DNA of 64,000 nucleotides from Spirogloea muscicola (Eukaryota > Streptophyta > Zygnematophyceae > Spirogloeales > Spirogloeaceae): contig WELB01000028.1 in assembly GCA_009602725.1 (NCBI GenBank), positions 611,467-675,466 of the forward strand, given 5' to 3'. Below are positions 1-8,240 of this stretch, piece after piece. Positions within the stretch are counted from its first letter, which is position 1. Every line of letters starts with the position of its first letter. Both the position numbers and the translations under genes were made by a program. The notes under the pieces were generated by a model that ran no database searches, was not told the DNA's origin, and saw only the letters and a program-made list of their open reading frames with translations.

Positions 1-1881
1 CGACCGCCGCCCGAGGGCGCAACCAGGGCGCCAGGGCTCCCGGCGGCGGCGGCCAAGGCTGCGGCGCCCGCCAAGTCGGCGCCAGAGCTCTTCCAGTCCT
101 TCTCCGCGTCGCTGTGCGGGCCGGACGCCGGCTCGGTACGCGCCATGGCCAGCTCCCGTCTCCGCGGAGGCGCTCGGCCGCCGCCGTGGCTCGCCTGGCA
201 GCCGCTAGCTGATGGGCGGTCATGGCGGGACGGTGGCGGTGGTTGCGCAGGCCGACGACGAGACGTGCGACCTGCTCATGGAGTTCCTGCAGCGCGAGCA
301 AGGCCCCGCGCAGGACGTCGTTCTCCAGTTCCTGCCCCTCATAGTGGAGCAGTACCTCTGCCGCCACGCAGACGGCCGCCCTGCAGCGGCGGCCGGTGAG
401 GAGCTGCCGCCGCCGCCGCCGCCACCCTCGCCGCCGCCACCCAGTGGTCGCTGCTGCGCGGTCGATGGCCCGTCGCTGGCGAGCGGCAAGCTCGGGCTCC
501 AGACGACGCCGCCCCCCGTGCATGCGTAGGCTACGAGAAGCTGCTGGTGGCCGTCCACAACGAGGAGGCAAGATCCCGCCACAGCGAGCTGCCCGAGGCT
601 GGAGGGCTGCCGCCGTCGCTGCCACCGCCGCCGCCCCGCCTTCCAAGTCCGGTAGTCTCGCCGGTACTCCCTCCATCTTGACCAAGGCCATATAGAAGCT
701 CCTGTCGCTTTCAAGAAGTAATATTCAGGTTTGGGGTAAACAAGAAGGGCTTTAGTGGGGGTTGAGTTCTTCAAAGCTGGCTTGCTCTAGGCACGGCCGT
801 CTGCAGAAGGCGGCAACTTTGGCTTTCACTAGCAGGCCTAATAGACGTGGCAGGTGACACCATCTTTGCTGTCTCTGATGACTTTGTGGTGCAAAGTGCA
901 GGCCGCTTCGTCACTGCCAATGTATGCAATGGCGTGCCCGCTGCGACCTTATGAGCAGAACTCTGTCGTCGGCACAGCCCTCGGGCGCCTCCGGTGCAGC
1001 ATTGCGCAGATGCCCATCTTCGTGCTTGTCTCGCTGTGCACTGTTGCTTCAAGGTACGCTGTCGGTGTCACGACCTCTCGGGCAAGCTTGCCATGCTTGA
1101 GCAGGACAAGGTGGCCATGGGAGCGGGCGCTGCTCCACTGCTCATCAACCGAAGGAACTGTGACTGGCATTGCATCATCAGATAATCCGTCAGTCAACGG
1201 CGTTGTCGTGACAATGGAGGAGCTTTTGCGTATCTCCATCACCTGCAAGCTCTGCATCATGGCCAACTTGAGATAGCCTCCAGGTGGGAACCGGCTTGTG
1301 TCATGACCCTAGAATGTCTAACTACCAAAGGTTGTGCCATGGCCAGGCTGGCAATCAGGGGCTGCCCGTGGGCCACGCCAGCGCACCTCAATGAGCTGGC
1401 CGCTGCAGCATTGCCCTCGGACCAGATGGTGGACAAGCGGGCTGCCGCAGATCAAGCGGGGCTGCAGAGGGGGCTTGCCATGGCCACTGGCGAGTCCCTC
1501 AGCGAGGCCGGCGCTGTGCTCCAGCAGCCAGCTCACTCGCAAGTGGCAGACCTGGGAAAAGCTAGAGCCGATGAGGTGGAGCCCGCCGGCCCAAGCGCTA
1601 CCCTTAGTTTCACAAAAAACGACCAAGCTCTTGCGGAGGACTTGAGCGGCAGAAGGGTGCAGCTGGACATGGTGGTCCTGCGGCCAATCTTGCTGGCCCT
1701 GGGCCACGCTCTTGTCTCCGTCGGACCAATTGCCACTGGCGCCGGGAGATCTGTCAGAGACGAGGTCGCGCAGGCAGCGGAGGCCATCTTCAGTCGTGCG
1801 TCACACGATCTAACCGGCGACGTTTTGCTGGCCAGCCGCAGCCTAGTTCGCTTGGCCGCAATGAGCACCACGCCGGGATGA
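1..1881 (+). CDS. Hyccin-like protein (PI4K-alpha complex subunit), 5' end beyond window
   Basis: Hyccin (FAM126) is a scaffold subunit that, with EFR3 and TTC7/YPP1, holds phosphatidylinositol 4-kinase alpha at the plasma membrane; plants have the family too. Three 5' exons join in phase: <1-135, 251-395 and 530-about 650, with GT-AG introns of 115 and 134 bp. They give SAPELFQSF...DETCDLLMEFLQ...LQFLPLIVEQYLCR followed by GYEKLLVAVHNEEARS, the usual start of plant hyccins. A probable exon at 959-1053 reads VVGTALGRLRCSIAQMPI. The last exon, in the frame open from 1303, ends at 1879-1881 with VVLRPILLALGHALV and SHDLTGDVLLASRSLVRLA, which resembles the conserved plant hyccin C-terminus (LGHCLLG, LHDINPKAILATRSLLRL, recalled from memory). 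The middle exons between about 650 and 1303 are not resolved. It runs tail-to-tail with the SELENOT gene. Assignment is by remembered family motifs only. Confidence 0.68.
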
Positions 1882-2079
1882 GTAGCGACCCCCCCTTTGA
1901 CACAGTTTTGGATGATGTCTTGCCTTTGATAGGCCACATTTCTTGTCAGTTGGTTGCCGTTCCCAGGCCCTTGCTTGGTGAGGTGACTAGCCCCTGCAAG
2001 AGTCCGTCCAGCCGCCTTTAAGATGGAATTGACACTTCTGACCAAAACCATGTCACCAACAAGCTTGGTTCCCCACTAT

Positions 2080-2150
2080 ATTTGTAAGGCTAGAATCGGC
2101 CTCCCTTTCAATTTCATGCAAACCGCGCGCCTTCTCACTATCTGATAGAT
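2080..2150 (+). mobile_element. LINE 3'-tail remnant
   Basis: The segment 'GGCCTCCCTTTCAATTTC' followed by ATG and a CGCGCGCCTTCTC run recurs in reverse complement at about 4292-4340, 15845-15890 and 42400-42450, and more loosely on + at 14330-14390 and 40840-40890. In those copies it lies in the 3' untranslated tail of LINE fragments, so this is a tail-only remnant. Confidence 0.55.
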
Positions 2151-2825
2151 GCTCAATGTGTTGCAGCAAGGAGTGAGCAATGTTCCATCGATATTGGCAT
2201 AAGTATCACTTCCCACCATTATGGTGAGGAACTACGTCCAATGATGATTGAGGACTACACTTACCCATCTTGCTCGGCCTGGCCACAAACATGACAAATT
2301 TATTGCTCTTTACGGTCGACTCGCGTGATTGATGAGGTCCATCCTCACAGCGTTCAAGTGCATTGTGGGTTCAGCAAGCAAGCCAGCATGCTTCCACTCA
2401 ATCGCCTCAACGAACTATAGTGGTCTTTGCAAGGCGCATGTTCAAGATCAGCGATCACTCGTACCCCACATCTCTCGTTGAAGAAGCACAATGGACCTCC
2501 AGTCCACTTGCTGTCTCCCTTATGTTCGGGCTAGCCGACATGCTATGTCTTTGATACACTCCATATATCCCCTAACAATAGTAGTGAACATTACGTAGAT
2601 GTAAGAGCAGCCTAACCTCCAGAGGAGTAGTAAACATTTGCCCATCTGTGACTGGTTGAAGAAGGCTACGGGCATTTGTTTCGCAGACCGAGGGGTATTG
2701 CACACTGATTGAGCAGCAGGCCTTGACTTTGCAGAACTCAAGCTTTGCCAGTCGGCCTAAAAGGCCAGCTTTCTGACGACGCTGTCATGTGTGCAAGTCT
2801 CCAAGCCTCTATGCCTCAGCAGGCG

Positions 2826-2920
2826 CTTCAACTGCACCCCCTCGTGCCTCGTCGTAAGTATTCTCCAGAACCAGGACACTGTCCAAGACCAGGAGAATGG
2901 GCACCCCGCTATCATTGAAG
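2826..2920 (-). promoter_or_regulatory. Candidate SECIS-like stem-loop in the SELENOT 3' UTR (weak)
   Basis: Reading the minus strand just after the SELENOT stop, CTTCA (2920-2916) can pair with TGAAG (2830-2826). ATGA follows at 2915-2912, then GTGCC (2904-2900) with GGCAC (2848-2844) and ATTCTCC (2898-2892) with GGAGAAT (2866-2860), closing a 25-nt loop. The position and the ATGA suit a SECIS element, but I do not see a clean GA partner or an apical AA pair. The real SECIS may lie elsewhere between here and 1900. Confidence 0.22.
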
Positions 2921-2933
2921 TTAATGCCAGCAG

Positions 2934-3644
2934 CTACTCCACAAGGCTCTGGTGCAGGGCGTTGCCCACTCGCATTGTAAGCTCCAGCTCGCTGGGAACC
3001 TTGCCCTCCTGCAGCTTAGAGAACACCTGTCCAGCCACGCAGGAGCACAAAATGGACCCAACTCAGAGATGCTCCTCACTTGAAGCTTCTGCTTCCGCTT
3101 CCTCTGCACTATCGCTCTGGAACAGGACAACAATCTTGTCCAAGTACCTATGCACCATGAGCAGTGCCCAATATGGGAGGTCAACAGACGAAGCTGCTAA
3201 TTGAATAGGCAGCCGGGCAAGGGCGGCAAATGAGCGTGGCATTAGAGCAACCTACCTGCTGGCCATCAAGCGAGACCTCGAAAGCGCCCGTGCTGACGAG
3301 CGAGTTGATGAACATATTCCCACCCAGCCAGAAGCCCGCGGCGTAGCCGAGGCGGTTCCGCATCATGGCCTGGTACCATGCCGGCGGCTGTGCCAGCCCG
3401 AGGGTGCGGAAGGCGTAGTCGCCACCCAGCGAGAGCGCAACGCCGGCGAGCTGGGCGACCTGGACGGCGTTGGCCAGCAGGGCCTTGTGCGGCGGCGGCG
3501 GGTACTTGGCGAGCGTGACCTCGACGTCGGGGAAGGCGGCCAGCAGCGCCTGGCGGTACTGCATGGCCACGTTCCTGCGCACCGCCGCCGCCACAGGAAC
3601 TGGACAAGCTTCAGCAACCTGAGCAAGTGGTGCGTGAGCTCATT

Positions 3645-3691
<47 letters not shown>

Positions 3692-3879
3692 CACTTGTAG
3701 GATCACGAGGTGCAGTAGCCGATGTGGACTTGGCGAGCCGCCGGCTCAGCTGCGGCAGAAGCAGCAGCCGTCGTCGCCGTCACCGCCATGTCCGCCTTGG
3801 CGGACACTGCGATGGCTTCCGAGTTTGCGTCCTGCTGCGGCGCGCGGGCGAGTCGCGGGGTCAGCGAACAGAAAGCCAT
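2934..3879 (-). CDS. SELENOT: Selenoprotein T with in-frame UGA (Sec) codon
   Basis: SELENOT is a thioredoxin-like ER membrane oxidoreductase. Exons on the minus strand are 3879-3695, 3574-3256 and 3026-2934, with GT-AG introns of 120 and 229 bp. They join to a 198-residue product (594 coding bases plus stop), normal for the family. The redox motif is C-T-S-U: Cys at 3714-3712 and UGA at 3705-3703 (residue 59), in the context HIGYCTS-U-SYK. The rest matches family blocks: YRQALLAAFPDVEV, KYPPPPHK, PPAWYQAMMRNRLGYAAGFW, GAFEVSLDGQQ|VFSKLQEGKVPSELEL. Introns and frame are clean, so the UGA looks like selenocysteine, not decay. Land plants carry Cys here; Chlamydomonas has Sec selenoproteins. 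The start is uncertain: Met at 3879 is in frame, but a signal-peptide-like exon from Met 4027 (MARGALLAAALLVALAGAG) in another frame may be spliced in. Confidence 0.85.
3645..3690. repeat. (GCG)n triplet tract in SELENOT intron 1
   Basis: A pure run of about 15 GCG/GGC units lies inside the 120-bp first mapped intron of SELENOT (3694-3575 on the minus strand). It makes spurious poly-Ala and poly-Arg frames on the plus strand. Confidence 0.9.
3703..3705 (-). other. UGA selenocysteine codon of SELENOT
   Basis: TCA on the plus strand reads TGA on the coding strand, exactly where the CxxU redox motif of SELENOT has selenocysteine. Both flanks keep the family sequence and the next splice donor (AA|GTGACC) follows three codons later in phase. 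Confidence 0.8.
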
Positions 3880-4094
3880 GGCGGCGGCGGCCAGCCAGCC
3901 GCCGGCGCCGCCGCCGGCGCTGGCGCACCTGCTCGAGCGCCGCTCCCGCGGTCATGGCGCGCAGGACGTCGCCGGCGCCCGCGAGGGCGACCAGGAGCGC
4001 CGCGGCCAGCAGCGCGCCGCGCGCCATGGCTGCCCGCGGGGGGGCGGCCCACGAAGCTGCGCACGGGGTCAAGAACTGGTCAAGCTGTGGCGCC

Positions 4095-4705
4095 GATAGA
4101 GGAAGAAGAGGGGCTAGCAAAGCCAGCCCAGAAAAGAATGGCCGCAGGCCTCAAAGGCCACAAAACGGTGCCCGGAAAGACAACTACACACCAACAATGA
4201 TGCAGGTGGATGCTCAGTAACCACGAGTGAGCAACAGCAAATCAGGAAACTCGAAGCAGGAAAAGCGGCACTCCGCCGAGACCCTTGAGGCAGAGAGAGA
4301 AGGCGCGCTATGCGCATGAAATTGAAAGGGAGGCCAATCCTAGCCATACAAATGTCCTATTAACTGGGTAATGAGCTGGCTAAGGGGGACACTAATATCC
4401 CCGAGTGAGCACATGCATATCTGACAAGCTATATTGAGGCAGCAGCCATAGCGCGGCCAGCGCGCGTGTGGACCGCGAGAGCCGAAGAAGAGCGAAGGAA
4501 GTGCCGGAACGAGACCGCCAGCCTCATACGAGATACCTGGGCGAGGGAGCCGTCAGCATTGAAGCCCTGCACATCCGGCCGCCGCTTGCCGCTCGACGGC
4601 CTGCCGGGCAAGCCGCTGGGGGAGATCCAATCAGCCACTGCCGAACGCCCCGTGAACGTCAATAGCCAGGGCCGCGAAGACGTCGCATGGAGGGTGGTCA
4701 AGCGT
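4095..4705 (-). mobile_element. LINE 3' ends (two, back to back)
   Basis: From 4705 downwards the minus strand reads the LINE C-terminal block (WISPSGLPGRP...RMRLAVSF...LAVHTRAGRAMAAAS), then SDMHVLTRG-like residues and a tail that ends near 4290. A second LINE end follows (FPDLLLLTRGY-like, stop near 4218), with the tail hairpin GGGCTGGC...GCC at about 4100-4135. Both are 5'-truncated, as is usual for LINE insertions. The copy starts head-to-head with the plus copy at 4740. Confidence 0.7.
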
Positions 4706-4739
4706 ACTTGCGCTCCTTACGTCTTGGAGGCCGGTTAAA

Positions 4740-5400
4740 CTGTGGCGCTGGAGAGTACCAGCATTATGCCTCCTAACCGTCGGGGCGGATGGTCGCCTCC
4801 ACACTCGGCGCGCCGATGTCGTCGCTAGCGCGCTCGGCGGGGGGCCTCGGCTCATTGCCGACGTCGTCACAACTGGCTCCTTCGATTCCAGGAGCGCTAC
4901 ATGCTCGGCGGAGGAGGCGGGCTACGCAGTCCGCCAGGCGGCAGGCGCCAAGGATCGCAAATACACGGATCACCCGGTGGGCGACGAGTTTGTCCCACTC
5001 GCCGTCGACGTACACAGCGCCTTTGGCGCCAAATGGCTTGACCTGCTTCACCTCCTTGCGCGGCGAGCAGCGGCCCGCCGCCACGGGCAGCAGGGCGAGC
5101 AGCCTGGCTTCCATGTCGCCGGGTCCCTCGCCCAAGTCTTCCGGATGCGCCTGGCCTTCTCTTTGCGGCGGTCCCTAGCTTTCGCGGTCCACTTGTGCGC
5201 AGGCCGCGCTCTGGCAGCGACCTTCGGCTTCCGTCAGGGCGACGTCTTTCCGCCTGCTAGCTTTTCAGATTTGCATCTACTGACTAGAGGTACTGAGAGT
5301 TCGCTTGCTGCTGCTCAGTCCTTAGCACTCTGGCTCCTTCAGACCTTGTCCATTCCTTTGGGCTGGCCTCTCCCAGCCACCAGTTACTCTGGCCGCGCTT
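4740..5400 (+). mobile_element. LINE 3' end (endonuclease-like C-terminus and tail)
   Basis: The plus strand reads VALESTSIMP near 4745, then FVPLAVDVHSAFGAKWLDLL from about 4987, FRMRLAFSLRRSLAFAVHL near 5140, FRQGDVFPPASFSDLHLLTRG up to about 5290, and a tail containing GGGCTGGCCTCTCCCAGCC at about 5360. This is the C-terminal part of the LINE protein with the PD-(D/E)XK-like region (A-D-L-V, D-V-V in other copies). Frames are shifted at least once. Confidence 0.7.
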
Positions 5401-5525
5401 GCTTACTCCGAGCCGCCAAGGCGACCGCGTGCCCGTTGAGCGTCTCTGACATGGCGGGGTTGGCGGTGTCGACGCAATCTGCAGTCACAACATCTGCTAT
5501 GATACTGTGACGGAAATCACACCGC
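5370..5525 (-). mobile_element. LINE internal fragment
   Basis: The minus strand reads IADVVTADCVDTANPAMSET followed by GHAVALAAR, matching the segment ADLVA...IIADVVTTDAVDRANP of the longer LINE copies at 42.5-44.0 kb and 54.0-54.5 kb. Confidence 0.55.
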
Positions 5526-5759
5526 TAGTCCACAAGCTATATGCCCACAACGGGGGCATTGATTAAGCCCGCAGGCCCACCTATGTATAGGTGGCTGTCG
5601 GCTGGACTGACGCTGACGTTATGTTATGGTTTGTCCTGACTCTCACGGAGGGGCGTGCCCGCTACAATACAATACGCGGACCTCCCCCGGGCTGGATGGC
5701 GACTAGGTCAGCGCGGCGGGTGTGGAAAAAGCAAGCGCGGCTGTGGAGCTGTCCGTCGG

Positions 5760-6470
5760 AAGAAGGGCTTGCCCATTGAGGATAGGGGCTGGAAAAAGCC
5801 AGCCCAAAAATGAATGAACAAAGGACGAGAAGGGGCCAGGGGAAGTACGAAGAACAACAAGCACAAAAGCAGAAACGAAGCAGCTACGAAGCACTCAGTA
5901 ACCCCTGCTAAGCAGCCTCAGCGGACGAGAGAAGGGCTCGCCCATTGAGGATAGGGGCTGGAAAAAGCCAGCCCAGAAAAGAATGAACAAAGGACGAGAA
6001 GGGGCCAGGGGAAGTACGAAGAACAACAAGCACAGAATAAGAAACGAAGCAGCTACGAAGCACTCAGTAACCCCTGCTAAGCAGCCTCAGGTCAGAGAGA
6101 CTGGGTTCCTGGAAGCGGGTCCCCTGGCCAAAGCCAGAGGCAGCAGCGAGGGCTCTGCCTGCACGCAGGTGCAGCGCGCTGGCCATAGACCTCTGCAGCG
6201 AGACGGCCAAGCGCATGCGGTACACCTGCGCTAACGACCCTGCTGCATGGGAGTCCACCGGCTCCCATGGAAGCGGCGGGCAATGGCGTGACGAGAGAGC
6301 TGGTTGAGCAGCTCGAGCCACAGAGCGCCCAGCGCCCCGTGCGTATCGACGAGAAGGGGCCAGGGGAAGAAGCAAGCGCGGCCAGATTAATTGGTGGCTG
6401 GGAGAGGCCAGCCCAACGGAATGGACAAGGTCTGAAGGGGAAGCACTAAGAACAACAAGCACAAGAAGAA
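5760..6470 (-). mobile_element. LINE 3' end with a tandemly duplicated tail
   Basis: On the minus strand the protein end runs from about 6250 to 6090 (GSLAQVYRMRLAVSLQRSMA, then SLSDLRLLSRGY and a stop). The 3' tail follows twice: 5933-6096 and 5761-5924 are near-identical direct repeats of about 165 bp, each with the hairpin GGGCTGGCTTTTTCCAGCCC and the end GGGCGAGCCCTTCTTC. Another tail-like piece lies at 6340-6470. Confidence 0.7.
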
Positions 6471-6835
6471 ACTAAGCAGCTACGAAGCACATTGGGAGAG
6501 CCACTTCTTTCTTTCAACTAAGCAGCTACGAAGCACAACAGAAGCAAGCGCGGCCAGATTAACTGGTGGCTGGGAGAGGCACAACTCAGTAATCCCCGCT
6601 AAGCAGCCTCAGGTCAGAGAGACTTAAGCACAGAAAAGAAACGAAGCAGCTACGAAGCACTCAGTAACCCCTGCTAAGCAGCCTCAGGTCAGAGAGACTG
6701 GGTTCCTGGAAGCGGGTCCCCTGGCCAGAGTCAGAGGCAGCAGCGAGGGCTCTGCCTGCACGCAGGTGCAGCGCGCGGGCCATAGACCTCTGCAGCGAGA
6801 CGGCCAAGCGCATGCGGTAAGGAAGGGAGAATGCC
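6470..6835 (-). mobile_element. LINE 3' end abutting the oxidase fragment
   Basis: The minus strand from about 6830 reads RMRLAVSLQRSMARALHLRA and SLSDLRLLSRGY with a stop near 6670, then a scrambled tail to about 6470. It is close to the copy at 6090-6250 and ends about 40 bp from the first recognisable codons of the oxidase fragment, so this insertion may mark that gene's 5' breakpoint. Confidence 0.65.
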
Positions 6836-6877
6836 GCTGGCACGGCAGCATTTAATCAATACCTTCTCAACTCAGCC

Positions 6878-7500
6878 GTGTCGCCCAGCTCGGCAGCGAG
6901 GCTCGACGTCTTGTTACCGTCCACCATCGCCAGGCCACTCCAGGCATCTGCCACGCTCGCCCATGACGGCAGGGTCATCCTGGCAGGAGGAAGCCCCTAC
7001 ACGTTCCCTGCCCCAGCCAAGTACTCGGGGGCCAAGCAACTGTCTGTGGAGGCCTTCTCGCCGCAGTGCCTCGACTACCAGATGATTGCACCGCCCATCA
7101 TCTCGCCGTCCTTGCCTACCTCCCTCGTCTACTCCCAGAACGCCCCCCTCAAGTTCTCGGCGCCGGCTGCGAAGGCCGCCTCTGTGGTGCTGATCGACCC
7201 CGGCGTGAGCACTCACAGCCTCAAAATGGGCCAGCGCATGGTCAAGCTGCAATTCACCAAGTTCGTCACCAATGGCAATGGCACATTCTCGACAACAGTC
7301 ACCCTCCCGCCCAACAGCAACATCGCCCCCCCATGATACTACTTGCTCTTTTTTATTGTCACACCTGGCCGTGTCGGCGCAGCCATTGTGCCATCTATAG
7401 GTAGGTGGGTGCAACTAGGTGGGATCCCAGCCTACCCGCCACCCCCGCCTTCGCCTCCCCCCTCACCGCCACCACCAGGCGTCGTTGAGCAATGGTGCTG
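6878..7500 (+). pseudogene. Galactose/glyoxal-oxidase-like C-terminal fragment with in-frame TGA
   Basis: Family enzymes are copper-radical oxidases that make H2O2 at the cell wall. The visible part is the last Kelch-like strand (LAHDGRVILAGG) and the C-terminal E-set domain: QCLDYQMIAPPIISPSLP, VSTHSLKMGQRMVKLQFTKF, TVTLPPNSNIAPP. A TGA at 7334-7336 replaces the glycine expected in NIAPPGYY, and the same frame then continues with YYLLFFIVTPG and VPSIGRWVQLG, followed by a short proline-rich tail. The THS histidine is kept; the upstream copper-ligand histidine block (YHS) is not seen. The N-terminal two thirds are missing, with LINE sequence directly upstream. It is most likely a pseudogene; sequencing error at the TGA cannot be excluded. 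Confidence 0.72.
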
Positions 7501-8240
7501 GCGATACCCACCACTCAATCCACTTCCTTACTTGCTGATAGATCAAGTACTGCTCACAGCTTTTGAGAGCTCTCGAGCTTGTAAATCACAAAATATCACC
7601 TCATCTTGTAGTCTTTCAGAGCACCAAAGGCGACAATGTGCTCAAGCTTTGCAATGTATCACAAGTCCATTGCAAGTAGATATGTTATATTTATGTTGTT
7701 AGCTTGTTAGCAGGCCTTCACCCAAAATCGAAGTCACCGTGCCACATAATCCGGCCCCCTTCCAGTCGAGGGCCCCTCATACTTCCTTTGCAGGAGTTTA
7801 GACCCCTCAGCAAGATGTCCAATTCTTTTTTCTTTGATTCCTCAAGGAGAAATTACGTTGCCATCAACCAGCCGGACAGTCTGTCTCTTGAGTGAAACCA
7901 TTTCTCTTTCATTCCAATTGAATGATCAAACTCACATGTCAATGGCGCTTGTTCTCAAGGATTCTGATATTGTGACTGGAGTGAGTAGCCAACAGTATCT
8001 AAATATATGTTATTGATGCAAATGTCATGCGTACATCACCTGACATTACTTCAAGGTATACAATTATGGTGCTTGCAGTTTGCTCCGTGCTGAAGCACGA
8101 GCAGGTATAGGGGTGCAGGCAGGTTTACAACCTGACGCTGTGGCAAAGTTCCTGTCGGCAATTAGGCATACACATGTGCAGCACATGTGCAAGCATATCA
8201 AGGTTCGTCTTGCGATGCATAGCACCTCGTGATTGAAGGG
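7501..8240. other. Intergenic stretch, no gene seen
   Basis: This AT-richer stretch lies between the oxidase fragment and the HIPL stop. Open frames at 7704-7895 and 7834-8016 show no family motif. It probably includes the HIPL 3' UTR. Confidence 0.5.

Larger units (their letters stand above)
1882..2933. other. Intergenic stretch between two convergent genes
   Basis: This is the space between the hyccin stop and the SELENOT stop, so it should hold both 3' untranslated regions. I see no convincing coding frame; the open frames at 2363-2554 and 2520-2741 lack recognisable motifs. A LINE tail lies at 2080-2150 and a candidate SECIS-like fold at 2826-2920. Confidence 0.6.

Noticed and set aside
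3487-4220. Long plus-strand Arg- and Ala-rich frames (237 and 197 codons)
   Set aside because: They run through the (GCG)n tract and oppose the SELENOT exons, with no motif of their own.
7334-7336. A second selenocysteine UGA in the oxidase fragment
   Set aside because: The family has glycine there, not cysteine, there is no redox motif, and the gene is already truncated.
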